Source: Climacium dendroides (Eukaryota > Streptophyta > Bryopsida > Hypnales > Climaciaceae). From it: a DNA stretch of 64,000 bases. Below the pieces are notes generated by a model that saw only the letters and a program-made list of their open reading frames with translations, did no database searches and was not told where the DNA came from. Position 1 is the stretch's first letter; every line of letters starts with the position of its first letter. The translations under genes were made by a program, and so were the position numbers. Positions 35,953 through 49,326 of this stretch are shown piece by piece. Location: NCBI GenBank assembly GCA_950106755.1, contig OX467088.1, positions 9,098,001 through 9,162,000 on the forward strand, written 5' to 3'.

Positions 35953-38337
35953 ATGGAAGCTGCACCTGGAGGGGATGCTGAGCTTGTGTGTAAGACACTT
36001 CAGGTGGAGCACAAGCTTTTCTACTTTGATTTGAAGGAGAACCCGCGTGGTCGATACTTGAAGATATCGGAAAAAACTTCCGGCTCCCGATCCACTATAA
36101 TTGTCCCTGTTGCGGGCATAGTTTGGTTTGTGGATCTGTTCAACTATTACGCGAATGGCGAGGAAGAACTCTCAAGCAAGGAACTTCAGCTCGATACCAA
36201 GGTATCCTTTTAAATCTATTTGCCAATTTTGTGATCTGATTGGAGTCTAGATTGCCAAATATGTTTACGAGATCATTGAAGTTGTCGATTTCTGGTGGGT
36301 TTTTTAACGTTTTATTCGTTGAACCATTTTTTTGCCCTTCGAATGCGCTTGGTCATAATTGTGTTGGAGCGCTGCTGTATGTGTCTGCTCGTTCTGGCTA
36401 CTACAGTCTCATATAGTCCCATCTAAAAGATCGTCAGGACTGCTTGGTAGCTACTGTAGTTTTTGTCTGTTATTTTGGCTTTATTCTATATTTTTAGTGT
36501 TCTTCATTTTGTAAAGTTCTGACATTTTAGGTCAGGTTTTCCGCAAGAGTCTTACTATCGTGTATAAGGTCTCGATATCTTCTATTGGATTGCTGGTTTG
36601 TGATGTTCGTTGATGTTGGTGTGGCCATTGGTGTATCTAGGTGTTTTACTTCGACGTCGGGGAGAACCAGAGGGGACGGTTTCTAAAGGTAGATATTCTC
36701 ACCAATGTCTTTAAATGGTTATGCTTATGTAGAATAACAAAAATTGCGGGTGAGACTTTCAGGCTTTAATTTTGATTTCGTTAGGATCGGTTCTCTGGAC
36801 TACAGTCTACTATGTGCCGATTGTCTTGTGCTCTAGTGTTGAAGGTGTGCTCGAAAACGTATCAAATGATACGATTGTTTCTTGAATTGGTATCTACTCT
36901 TGCCTCTATTTTTTAGTTTTGCACTTTTTTGGTGTCACTCTTCTGTGGAAAGTAAAATAGATGCCTGTTCTGTAGGTGTCTGAAGCATCAGTGACTCGCA
37001 ATCGCAGCACTATCATTGTGCCAGCTGGGAGTGCCGCTGATGAAGGCTGGGCAGCCTTTCGCAGCATACTGGTCGAAATACATGAAGCCTCTCAACTTCT
37101 CTTGCCCCCAGCAAATAGCTCTGGCCCCCTTCAGGTTCGTAATGCTATCTCTTTGGTCAGCACTCAACGTTTTTCTAGAGTTTGTGGTCTGTTCTATATT
37201 GTCAACGCTCATTGAGATTTTTTAGCTGAAGGTCAGGTTTTGGGAATTCTATTTTCTGCTGTAACTGACTGACTGCAGAAATATTTCTAGGATCTTTCGT
37301 TGAAGAATGTGCATGGTGTAATTATTATTCTGTAGCTCAGATTTTAGGAAGTTGTTGGATTGCTTGCTACCTGTAAGTTTAATGCGATCAAGGTCAGTAA
37401 GTTCTGGAAGGATTGCCACGGTCGAGTTTACACTTTTGTCGATTGTGCCACCATACGTCCTTGGATAAAAGAATTATAAGTTGCTTCAGTTCCTGAAAAT
37501 TGTGATGTTTGGATTGATTGTGGTTGTTGCAATTCCCATATGCAGCAAGGTACTAGTTCGCAGGAGCACATGGTTGTCATGTCGGACAATGTTGGTAGTG
37601 GATATCTTCCCACTACCTCATCTCCACCAGCATCAGCAAGTATTGCTCCCCCTCCTGAGGCGGGCTCTCCCAATGTAGCTACATCAAATATTCTGTCTGC
37701 AGGAGGCCTCGCCACTGCTCGCGTTATCAGAGCTGAGCAAAAGAAATTCTTTTTCGATCTTGGCAGCAATGCTCGAGGGCAGTATCTTCGAATTTCAGAG
37801 GTGAGATTCACGATGCAAAAGAAGTGTTTGTGAGATTCGCGATTGTTGATAACTCCCGCCCACCGTCTTGACATTGTGAGACGGTTGATTAACTTTTTGA
37901 GGAGTTTATTCTGGTAGATTTGTGTAGTGCTCTTAGATTTTATTACTGTAGGGAACAACGGTATAACGCTGTTGATTATTCTTGAGTCTTACTAAGTGTC
38001 GTTTTATCAGTTGATACTATGCTAACTATTTCTCTGTTGCTCGAGGCACTGGAGTTAATACTCAACCATCTAACTGTACTACGATATTCACCAGGGAATA
38101 TCATTTCTAGTTGAATGCATTCATACCTTTGATACTACTCTGATGATGTTTCTTCACAATGATGTTCAGGTGACAGGACAGGATCGATCAGCCATCATTT
38201 TACCAGCACTCGCACTAGAGCAGTTTCATGAGACGATTGGGCAATTTGTCGAGATGGTGAAAAGTCAAGGCCTGATTGGCACTAATGTGGCGAACGTACG
38301 CACTATTGCACCCCCACGAAAGAGAGCTGAGGGCTAG
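35953..38337 (+). CDS. PURA1: PUR-alpha-like single-stranded DNA/RNA-binding protein
   Basis: PUR-alpha proteins bind purine-rich single-stranded DNA and RNA. In plants they act on promoters with telo-box or II-type elements and on ribosomal and meristem genes (family knowledge). Five exons join in phase 0: 35953-36201, 36641-36688, 36976-37134, 37546-37800, 38170-38337, giving 292 residues, near the usual plant length of about 296. Three PUR repeats are visible. The first has LVCKTLQVEHKLFYFDLKEN with RGRYLKISE and SRSTIIVP. The second has KVFYFDVGENQRGRFLKVSE with RNRSTIIVPAG. A Ser/Pro/Ala-rich linker (TSSPPASASIAPPPEAGS) separates the third, RAEQKKFFFDLGSNARGQYL with RSAIILP. The C-terminus is APPRKRAEG, a short basic end. 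The ATG is the first in the frame and fits the usual short N-terminus. The second coding exon is only 48 bp. Confidence 0.95.
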
Positions 38338-40500
38338 GGTAGTGAGTGAACGTTCGAAGAAGCTTTTATTTGAAGCAGCATTCAGTTTTTCTGAATACTT
38401 ATCAGTGCTTTGCTGTGAGGAGGCTCTACACACATGCACTTTGCCAAGCGTATGAGATCAAGTGCTGCAGAAATGCTGTGGCCAATGAATTCAGCTCAAG
38501 CTCTGGGGTCATTTTGATGTTCAGCTGGGTCGTTTGCTCTATAATTCTTGGGTCAATGTAGATTCTCACTCTACGGGGAATCGCTATCTGCATGTGAATG
38601 CAGGGGCAACGTTTTGCAGAGACAGACACACTTATTTGAGATTGGTGCGGGAGCCAAGTAAGAGCTTCCCCTTTTTGACATTTTTCCTGTGCAGTTTGGA
38701 TTACACTAATGGGTAGGCAATTACATTGACTTTGACTAAGGAGCCCGCTGTCGGCTTGGGTTTAATTGGTTTACACAACGCCATTCAGGCATGTTTTATA
38801 TCCTAACCGCATACTGTCAGTATCAATATTTGCCACATTTACTTAATCCTTTATTCGTCTATTCTTCACTCCACGTTTGATGAAAATACCTTGTGACTTA
38901 GCTTTCTTTGTTTTTGTGGTGAATTTGGGTAGATTTACTAAGCCGGAGAACTATCCTAGGAGCTTGGGTGACAAACTGACCCTATCATCATCGATATACA
39001 TCTTTCATCAACCCACTTACTACAGCGGAGTTTACTCTTCACCTTAAGAATTGTACGAGAAGGTTCAAGCCTTTTTCTGAACGAATCAGTCCCTTCATGT
39101 TCTTTGTGATCTGTTTCATTTGTCAGTTTTGATTTTGTTTTACGTCCTTTGCTCTTTCTACATATCAGGGTTGTCATTTTGTAGCTTCAGTAAATTGTTG
39201 AGGACGGCAAGATTGTATCCTGTAACATCTTCTAAAAGAGGCTGTAGTCTTTAGACTTGATATAAGCACAAACTGGCGCTTTCCCTTTGCGTGTTGGCAC
39301 CAAGTGCAAGGTCTGTAAAAGGAAGTCCATGTATCAAATTCGCTTTTGGAGTCTCTGTATCAAAGATGGTTTCACTCTAGTTGTTCACCCAAATTTTCTG
39401 TAGTAAAATTCTAGCTTTTATCAAATTTTCTGGTTATCTTGACCCACGTTGACGCTGACATTAAGTGACTCATAAATTGATCTGTACTTGATATTGTTTG
39501 TAGGCTGGTTCATTGGTGTCCAGACTAGTAAATGCGGTTTGGTTTGTGGTGTTTTATAGCTGTCAGTGCTAGTATTTGATTTTTTGTATTTGTTTGCTTT
39601 GCTGTTCATTAATATGTCGTATGCATGTATATATGCAGTTCAACTTTTCTACCTATTCCCTGGTTTTCTCACTCAGCCTACAATCAAGTAATGTACTTGT
39701 GGAGGAGCAGATTCTCCAATTTTTAGTGTGCAGTCCAATTCATTTTAGAAGAAATTAGATAATTGTTGTTTGTACAAGCAACCTTGTAGTCCTAGCATGG
39801 CTTTGTCCTTGGGAAATCTAGTTTACAGTATGTGTTGGTCCACATACCAGATTCAGGTCACCAGTCATATTGTAAGGTCACTAGTTGCTACTTCCTCTTC
39901 ATTGCTTGGCTCAGTTTGCTGAGTATGGATGGGTTGAACCGTTGAATGCTTTTACTAACCACTTATCGTGGAGGAAATTCCAGTCGAACTGATGAGTGCT
40001 GCAGGGGCTTTAAAGGTTATTGTACAGATGCACTGAAACCTGCTCTTGACACTAAATGCAAGACAAAACAGCAGTTACTGTCTCATTTGAGTGGCCTCTT
40101 CATTTTGTGTTGTAGAAGTACTATCTAAATTAGGCAGTCATGAATATTCTTGATAGTGCAGAACTCATGCGAACGCTTATTTGTTTGCCCTTTTCCTAAG
40201 CGGAACTTATTCTGTAATTGGCCAATGTAGCCATTGACTCAATCAGGGGGAGCTGCAGAGAGGGTCGAGGTCAGTTTTGGAACTGGGATTACCGTACCTG
40301 ATGGTCAGGCTCGGCATTCCGTAGTCTTAGGACATGTGATTTTGGTGGTGGATGATTTAAGGTAGAAGAACCAGTAGTGGATCATTTACGTGATTCTGGA
40401 GCAGATGTTGAGGAGTTGAGGAGTATGAGGTGGTGGAAATTTTTCCTGTGTAGGAAGATAACAGGAAATATGGGGATGCTTAATTTTTCAGAGTTTAATT
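38338..40500 (+). other. PUR-alpha 3' UTR and downstream spacer
   Basis: Moderate-GC sequence continuing well past the TAG, likely including a long 3' UTR. No recognisable coding; short ORFs such as 38346-38561 and 39946-40128 lack family features. Confidence 0.4.
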
Positions 40501-41140
40501 CCTGAAACTAAAGTCAGTGAATTTTAGGAGTCAAAAAGTATTGTTAATCCATAGTCAATGTCTAGAGTATTTTAATTCCACTCACTGAAGAACTACTTTT
40601 TTGCTCACTACTTTGGGACATGTGTCATGGCCTTATTAGTCCCAATCTTGAAAGGGGCAATATACACACATTTCAAGTTTGAGTTTTAGTTTAAGGTTGA
40701 AGATAGTGCATCCTATAGGTTGGATATTGGGTATAGTTGACAACTAGTGCTTTTAGTCAAAATTGTCTTTTTTCATACAATTTTTTTTGAAGAATAATTT
40801 TTCAAAAAAGTTGGCATTTATTTGTAGAAATATTTTTGTCAACCTTAATTGACTATATATGTGTTTTTTGATTGAATTGTGGGCTATACAAGGGGGTGAA
40901 GTTAGGATTTTTAACAAGGGACCACATAGGAGATGTTGAATTGTGTAAGAGAGTTCTATGTGTAGAACAAGTAGATTATAGCAAAGAGTTTTCTTCCATG
41001 GTTGACATTTCTATGTGATTTTAGATGAAAATATATTAACTTTGAAAGCACCTAAATTTATCAACCCAACCTAATGTGAGACTCTTTTTTAATACACCCT
41101 TTAAGGTAGTATAGCCTTAAAGCAACCATTTAAGGGTTGA
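40501..41140. other. AT-rich intergenic, no gene seen
   Basis: Composition becomes strongly AT-rich at about 40.7 kb and stays so through the KH gene to about 54.5 kb. Confidence 0.4.
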
Positions 41141-41141
41141 T

Positions 41142-41348
41142 TCACCTATTTTACAAGTTTCCATGGACAAAATAATTTTTAGCTCACTTTTCAAAGAAAG
41201 AAAAATAGATGCACCTATTTTATAAGTTTCCATGGACAAAATAATTTTTAGCTCATTTTTCAAAGAAAGAAAAATAGATGCACCTATTTTATAAGTTTCC
41301 ATGGACAAAATAATTTTTAGCTCATTTTTCAAAGAAAGAAAAATAGAT
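41142..41348. repeat. Tandem repeat, three units of 69 bp
   Basis: Units are 41142-41210, 41211-41279 and 41280-41348. The first differs from the others at a few positions. Units two and three are identical by eye, starting GCACCTATTTTATAAG and ending AAAAATAGAT. Because 69 is divisible by three, a minus-strand frame stays open, but this is a repeat artefact, not a gene. Confidence 0.92.
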
Positions 41349-42600
41349 GTAGAACACAAGTAATTTCGTATTTTCCAAAGCATTTTTGAATTATTTTTAA
41401 ATTTTCAAAGATTTGGATCATAGGCACCTATTTGTGATCATAGGTGTCCTAAAATCCGTCCCCTTGTAACTTATAAAGAAATGTGCAAAAACCAAAGACA
41501 ATGATTGGCTTTTGCAATAAGAAAAATAATTTTTCTTGAATTCATTAATAGACCAAAGAGGTCCATTCAAGGATCACTTCACATCCACTCTACAACTACC
41601 TACAAGGTTGTTTGAAAAAGAGGGACACTTTAAGGCCATATACCTTATATCTAACTCTTTATGGATGTTCTAACTTTCATATTTATATCACTTCATTGAT
41701 GGAGCTCATTTTTGTAGAGGTGGCATACATCTATTTGTTGGACATGAAGTGTACAATTACATACCGTGATTTTGGGCATATTTTGCTTGTACATTTATAT
41801 TACCTACTTAGCTTCATAGTCTAAGTATCACACAAGTTCTAAAAAACATATTTAGGTTCACTTATATCTCTTGTGAATACTAAATTCTTTTTATATGGAA
41901 GCCCACAAAGTGACCTTTCTTAAAATGCATTTTTGAATATGATTTTTGGTGAATGACCATCTTTATAATGTTTTTATAAGTGAACAATTTTTGTTTCATT
42001 TTTCAAAAATAGTTTCATACTTATTACTAATTTAAACTTATAATATGTATTTTTTTTTAAATTTATAATTTTCTCAAATTCTTTGTTGTAGATTGGCCTA
42101 TATTCCAAACCATATTAAAATATGGTTCAATAGGTTGCTACTCTTGTTTCAATGCTAATTTCTTCCTAATTTTTGCAACATTTGTTGAATTTTCAAACCT
42201 TATAGTAATAACATATTTCACAAATTAGATTGTATTATAGATAATTTCCATTTCTATTGAATATTATTATGGAAGACAATGCTATTTGTGTCATATTTAG
42301 CATTTTTAATACAAAAGTAGGTATATAAGAGCTTGACTTTGTACACAATGGAATGATTAACATTTACTATCCACTTTGATTTATAAAAGTGGCACCAAAC
42401 TAAAATGGTACAAATAAAAGCAACAATTTTAAAATTTGACAAAATCTTATATGCATGAAGTTTATAATCAATGGAAACAGTAAGTTTAAAATAATCAATT
42501 GCATTCATAACACATTTGAAGCAACAATTATTTTTAGGATTTTCTTTATAGGAAAAAAGAAGATTTCAATATCAATTGAATGTATCACTAGCAAATTAAT
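41349..42600. other. AT-rich intergenic, no gene seen
   Basis: Short chance ORFs only. No element ends recognised. Confidence 0.4.
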
Positions 42601-44427
42601 GATGAAGTAGTGGTACAAAAATACCAAAAGTTTTTCTATACCTACAGTCTACTTGGTGCAATTACTTCTCTCTCCCTTTCAATTCTCACCCCTATCTATT
42701 GGCCATCTATTTCACCTAAACCCTACCTTGGGTGTAATTTGAAGGCCTTCACTCCTGACAATTCCAATGACTTCCTAGTCAATAGTAGAGCAATATACAC
42801 AACATTGTACTATTCCACATCTTTCTTGGGAAGTTCAATTCATTTTTGTAACCAACTAACTTGAAAATGGATTATAACAAACTTTCTTTCCCTTCCACTC
42901 ATACACAATGTACCTTTTACTAATTTTGACTTTGTTTTTTTTGTAAGGTGAGTGAATATTTTACGTATAATTTTTTGTTTTCAAATGTGATTTGTAGGGT
43001 TTGTATTATCTTTCTACAAATGCAAAATTTGTGTACTTGTAAAAGTCAACTATCATTTTTTTTAACTAGATGAATTCATGATGTTTGTTTTTTTAATTTA
43101 TCTTTTGTATATTCAATTTAGAGCATGAAAAGTATTGTTTGGAAGAAGTGTTGGGAAACAATTATATATCGGTGAGTGGTAATGGTAGTATGGAAGAGTC
43201 ATTGTTTCAAATATGTTTTTAATTTTCAATATGTAGTTGCTTTTAATTGTTTCAAGGATATTTAGTATATGATGATTGTTGAGAATTATGATTGTTTGAT
43301 GTTCTAATGAAAGAATAGAGTTGTGATTGTAGATATTGATTTTTTTTTAAATTTTAATTATTATTTTATTTTGTCATTAAAAAATTTCAGATGTTAAGCC
43401 TAAGGCTTATTTAGTCATTATTCTAGGCTATTTTAAATCATCACTTTTGAATTTAAGCATTCTTTGTTGTTAGTATTATTAGAAAGACATCTTATTTTTT
43501 ATGAATAAGAAGTTTGTTTAATGTATTAATGTTTTATTTTTTGTAATAGTAATCTGGATCTTTTTAGGGATTTTATTGGATATTCAATATTTGTATGCTT
43601 GTAAAAGTCCATTCTATTTAATTTCTTAAGTGTATTTGGATTACATTTTTGGTTTTAGTGTTTTTTCATTAATGTTCATTGATGCATAGTAGTGGTAGCA
43701 TCGTGTAATCATAGTTATATGCAATGTTTTGTTTTCATTTTAAGCTTAGCATGTGATGGCGCTCAAGGACTTTGATTCCTTGATGTTGGAGTGTAGAAGC
43801 TGAGCTTTGGCTTAATAATTTTGTTTGATTTTTACTTTCTTTGTATTATTGAAGAATTCACAAATGCTAAATCAAATATTGAGTCATTCTACCTTGTTGT
43901 TTTGCATTATTATTTTCAAGTAAAAGTAGCCTTTTGGTTGTTATTATTAGGAGTTTTTTTAATTTTATATAAATAAAAAATCTACTTAATTTAGTATTCA
44001 TGTTTGTGCAAACTCATTTATAGACTTTGACCTTGACTTTATATATTAAGGCACTTGCCTTGAAGACTATTTAGTAAGTGATTCTACTTGAAGAGTTTGA
44101 TTTCTCACTGTAATTTTTGCCTACGATTTTTTAGTTTTATGTTTCACTATTGAAGATTTTATTGATGTTATGTTTGATATTTAGTCTTTATTCTTAGATG
44201 TTTTACAATATTATTTTAGATTCAATTTTTAGCAATCTTTATTTCTAGTAATATTAGGATTGTTTTAACTTCGCATGTATTAAAAGTATGTATAGTATTC
44301 AAATCCAATTTGTGCAAATTCCTTGATTGTTTTTTACCAACTATGTGGAATCTATTTTGTGCCTCTTGCAGTATTTTATTTTGAAGAAAGGCACAATTAG
44401 TGATTTGACTAGGAAAGATAAGCAACA
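42600..44427 (+). other. Probable KH-gene first exon (untranslated) and 5'-UTR intron
   Basis: A pyrimidine-rich patch at 42655-42760 (CTCTCTCCCTTTCAATTCTC) is followed by a strong donor, TAAG/GTGAGT, at 42948. The matching acceptor CCTCTTGCAG ends at 44371, 56 bp before the ATG. Together they suggest an intron of 1.42 kb in the leader. This is inference; no transcript is seen. Confidence 0.45.
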
Positions 44428-47400
44428 ATGGATCGGGGCTATAATGGAAAGCGACTCTACGAGGGGGATTTTGTAGATCGCAATGAGAGACAAAAACGAC
44501 GAAATCAAGGAAATTTCAACAATAGAGATATAGGCAATGGATCATTCATTCCTCATGACCTTCCACTATCTATGGTGCCAATTACTATACCTGATGATGC
44601 TGTCTTTCGGATTTTGTGTCCTTCACAAAGGATTGGAAGTGTTATAGGAAAAGGTGGGAATATTATCAAAAATTTGCGTCAAGAATCTGGTGCAAAAATC
44701 AAAATTGCAGATGCAATACTCGGTGTAGATGAGAGAGTTATTATCATTTCATCTGCAAATCTTGGAAGTGACAGAGGTAGAGGGAAAGATGGAAATAGCC
44801 GAGACTCTCAATCAAGTCGAGATGCTCAATTCAAAGAGAGAAATGGTGGTAAAGAAGGAGATAGGAAAGAAAAAGATTCTTCTGAGAAAGATGTTAAAAA
44901 GTTAACTCCTACTCAAGAAGCTTTATTCAAGGTTCATGCTCGCATAATTGCAAATATTGATTCTACAAGAGGTGATAGATCTGATCAAAGTGAAGAGCCC
45001 AAACGTGAGATTATTACGCGACTCCTTGTTCCTAATAATCAAATTGGATGTCTACTTGGGAAAGGGGGCAAGATTATAGAGCAAATGCGAGAGTCTACCG
45101 GAGCTCAAATTCGGGTGCTTCCTAAAGATCAACTTCCTGGTTGTGCTTCGCCACTCGATGAACTTGTTCAGGTATGAATATAAATATATTATCTATGATA
45201 GTAAGGCACATATTATATAAAGTAAAAAACATGAGCTTAATTCATTTTTTGAATCATGACGTAGAATCATGTTTTATAATTTTATTTTTAGTACAAAAAA
45301 TAACAATAATTTTTACATCTAATTGCATGATTGTAAGTGGTTAGAATCTAAGTATTACAACAGATCACAGGAAATGTTGCAGTTTCAAAAAAAGCTTTGA
45401 TTTCTATTTCATCCCGATTGCAAGAAAATCCCCCTAGAAATCAACTACAATCTTTTGCACCTATTGGACAAGCTTTTGTACCTATGAGTGATTTTATGCA
45501 AAAAGACACATTTCATAGCAAAGGCAATGGGCCTTTGTGTGATCTAGGACTTGGGCATCTTGAAGGAGGTGCTTGGAATATTGGTGGTGGAAATTTGCCT
45601 CTTAATCAACCAAATAATAGGCGCAACAAAGAAAGGCGTGATTCCAAGACAAAAGAACTTGTTTTTCGCCTACTTTGTTCTAGTGATAAGATTGGTAGTG
45701 TTATTGGAAAGGGAGGCAACATTATACATAACTTGCGAAAGGAAACTGGAGCCCGTATCAAGATAAGTGATGCAGTTCCTGGTTCTGATGAATGTATCAT
45801 TATTGTGTCAGCAAATGAGGTACAATTTTTTTTTTGTAGACCACAATTGGCTTTGCGTTAAATAATCCTTTCAAAAAATATTTTTGTTTTTTTTATAAAT
45901 TAAGGTCTAATGTGAGTTCTTAAATGAAGTTTGAAAATTGTATTTCATCTCTTTAAGGAAATAATATTAAGAAAAAAAAATCTCTTCGTATCGACAAGAT
46001 AACAAAGGATTCTTGATTTACAATATAATTATTGATCAATTTTGTGATTTACAAATTAATTAGGGGATCTTTTACTATATATATCCTTGAAAAACAACAA
46101 TTCACTACCTTTCATTTATTTTAAGTATGTTCTACATAAAGGGGCATCTAAAAGAAGTACTAGGACATCTTTTTTATACCCTAAACATCAAGTTGGAGCA
46201 CTAACTTATTGCATTCTATGTATCCTTTAGTGTATATTGTAGGAGGTATCTAGATACATTTTGAATGTGACCTCCAAACTATGAATGTTCTTAATTTATT
46301 TGAACTTTGTGCATTAATTGTTACTTATACTCTTTATTCTTAAAACTTGTAAATTGCAGCTTCCAGGAGATTCTTTCTCTCCTGCACTAGAGGCAATGAT
46401 TCATGTACATAGTAGGACTACCACTGAGATGGAAGGTGACAAAGATGGAATAGTAACCACTAGGCTTCTTGTTCCCACCAATCAAATTGGATGCTTATTA
46501 GGAAAGGGAGGAAGCATCATTGCAGATATGCGAAGAATTACACGAGCTAACATTCGTATCCTCCCCAAAGACACCTTGCCTCGTTGTGCTCAAGAAACAA
46601 ATGAACTTGTACAGGTACTCTAGAATCCAATATATTGCTTGTAAGTTGTTGATGACTTAATCTTGTTACGCTCTATTTATTTTTAGGGGATATGTATCAT
46701 ATTTGCAATCTCAATAAAAAAAATCTAAGTTTAATGAGAATTTATATGTAATTGCAATTCAATTTTAGTTTCTATTATTAATATCTAGAAAGCTAAAGTT
46801 ATAATATTTTATTTGAATTTTTTCAAAATGCTCTTTCTTATTTTGACAATAAAAAACAAAAAAATTATGGTTGTTTAGGAAATGCAGATTGTTGGTGATT
46901 CAAATGTGACTCGAGAGGCACTTTTTCAAGTTATTAGCAAGTTGCGCAACAATATATTTAGAGAAAATGGAAATGAAGTACGGAGAGGCAATGGAGGAGT
47001 TTGGGATGGAAGTCATGATGTTGGTCTTTCATTGCCACCTTTGAATATTACAAGAGAAAATTACAATAGCTCGTATGACTTTGGTGGAAGGATAGAACCT
47101 AATTCACCTGCTACTGGAGTATTTGCATTACCAAGGATGAATTTAGCTAGAGCAATTCATGCATCTTCCGGTCTTGGAAGTCTTGATTCTTCTTCAGATG
47201 CATGGGCCCAAGGGGTGAGTTGAAAATTTTCCTATCCTATTAATCTTGTTTAAATTTAGATGTGAATTGAGGATTTTTTTTTAATTTGAGTCTTCAATAA
47301 TCTTTTAGACTTTGCTCTAAAGATTTTTAAAATAACATTATCATTTATGTGAACAAACTTTTAAGCATAGGTCTCCTTATACAATTGACTTCTAGGTACA

Positions 47401-48574
47401 ACTTCACATTTGCTTATACCTATCTTATAAAAATTAGAATGAAATTAATATTTGGTGTAACATGATATTTTTTTAATAATTAGTCAAACTATAATCCTCA
47501 ACAAATTGTACTTGAGATTTGGACTTAAACTTTGTTTTGATCAAATGTATCATTCATGTCTTTGAGACTTTGGCTCTTTTAAATCAACACTACAATACTC
47601 TAAATTTGAATACTTCATGACAATATACACAACATCCTCTATAAATTGGTGAATCACTTGTCAATAAAATAGTTAAATTAAAAAAATGAACTATAACTTC
47701 TTACTTTTAAAACATCCCAGGGAGGTGGTGGATTGAACAACCTTTCTAGCTTTGGTAGTGGCCCTTCACACATAATCCAACCACTTGCAGGAAGTTTTGG
47801 TGGGTAGGTATTATTGAAACCTAATGCATTTTGTTATTCAAGGTTGATATTAATATCCTTCACACTATGCTTAACAAAGAGCCTTTAAATTATACCCTTT
47901 CAATTATCCCACTTGCGAATTCCTCATATCTTGAATTTTCCAATCCTAAGGATTAATAATTATAACCAATAGCTTACTTTACTAAATTTATGCATGGATT
48001 ATATACTTTTAATAGGCTAAATGGCATTATTATGGTATTGTGATAAAGTAGAGGAGGGAGTAAGGTTGGAGGCAATTATGGGAGTCTAGGTTCAACATCT
48101 ACAATTGAAGTTCATATTCCTAATACATCTGTTGGATCAGTAATTGGAAAGGGTGGCAATAACATTGCTCATATTCGTCAGGTTTGTATTTTTTATTTGC
48201 GTAAAAAGATGAATCATTACCTCACCATCAACAACATCACTATGATTTTTGAAAGCTTTGATTCTAACTTTTTTTTTGTAGGCTACATGGTTGTAAAATT
48301 GTTGTAGTATTATATTTTAGTATAATATAAATTAATGTGCCTACTTGATCAATCTTTTGGTTTTTATACTTTTGGTTCAATTTGAATATTTTTGGTTTAG
48401 ATTTCTGGAGCAAAAGTGAAATTGCACAATAGTGAACAAGGTGCAAAAGATCGGGTGCTAGAACTTTCTGGAACACATGAACAAACTCATTATGCTCAAA
48501 GTTTGGTACAAGCCTATATGCAATCATCCATAGGAAGCAATGGAATACTTTCATCTTCAGGATTTGTTGCTTGA
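44428..48574 (+). CDS. Protein with five KH RNA-binding domains (RCF3/HEN4-type)
   Basis: Nuclear RNA-binding protein of the plant multi-KH group, whose named members (RCF3/HOS5, HEN4, FLK) work in pre-mRNA processing, stress response and flowering. Seven exons join in frame: 44428-45171, 45364-45819, 46360-46614, 46888-47214, 47721-47803, 48052-48181, 48401-48574, giving 722 residues. The N-terminus MDRGYNGKRLYEGDFVDRNE is basic and resembles the GKR-type start of plant RCF3-like proteins. KH domains lie at about 58-108, 196-272, 346-399, 431-507 and 641-710. Each has an intact GKGG loop: IGSVIGKGGNII, IGCLLGKGGKII, IGSVIGKGGNII, IGCLLGKGGSII, VGSVIGKGGNNI. A charged Arg/Lys/Asp/Ser-rich insert (113-160) separates KH1 from KH2. 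KH1 with KH2 and KH3 with KH4 form two alike pairs. Codons are markedly A/T-ending compared with the other genes here. The closest named relative cannot be fixed by eye. Confidence 0.92.
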
Positions 48575-49322
48575 TTTATTTAGTAAGTACTATAAATACC
48601 TTTATGATGTCCATGTATTTGAAAAGGTATGAGGGAAGTTATATTTTGACATGACTACAACTTAAACGAAAACAAATGGATGAGGTAGCCTAATTTCTGC
48701 AATAGTAATTTCTATAGATGAATCCCATATAGCTATTTATAAACATGTTCTATATGTTTGCATGACATTTCATTAACTTTTTAGCTGTCATTCTAATATC
48801 ATTTACTTAATAGTTTTCCACAAATATCTACACTAGATATCCTTGGATAGTTGGACAAATGCTAATTCAACTGGTGGTGCCTTTTTTTCTCCCGACACTT
48901 AAACAGCCATGCTACTATAACAACCCGGCGAATGATGCTGGAGCCTGAAAGACCACCACCTCCTACACCATTACATACAAAAGTTTGCTATCCAAGCCTG
49001 CCAAGCTTGCCTCCACCTATACCAATGAGAGAGGAAAAGGAGCCGAGTTGTGCCTACACTTTATGAAGTGTTTTTTAGTCCCTCCCCATAATACAAACTA
49101 TTTATGAGGAATTTATACTATATAGGATTGTTCAGTTTTTAAATTAAAGCTTACAAAAAGATTAACACATGTCATGCATTGTATAACCCCAAATGTAGAT
49201 TCCACCTTGGTTGGCTCAAATTTCACATATTTAGTTTATTAGTCTACTTATATAAAGACTTATTACTTATGGTAGTAAAGTAAGAAAATTTTACAATAAA
49301 ATACTTTTCCTCTTTTAATCCC
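48575..49322. other. KH gene 3' UTR and AT-rich spacer
   Basis: No gene. 48905-49070 holds a locally less AT-rich patch (CAACCCGGCGAATGATGCTGG) of unknown origin. Confidence 0.4.
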
Positions 49323-49326
49323 TTAA

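Noticed and set aside
41117..41383. Minus-strand 88-codon ORF with internal repeats
   Set aside because: The repeated peptide is only the 69-bp tandem repeat read in frame; it has no promoter or gene context.
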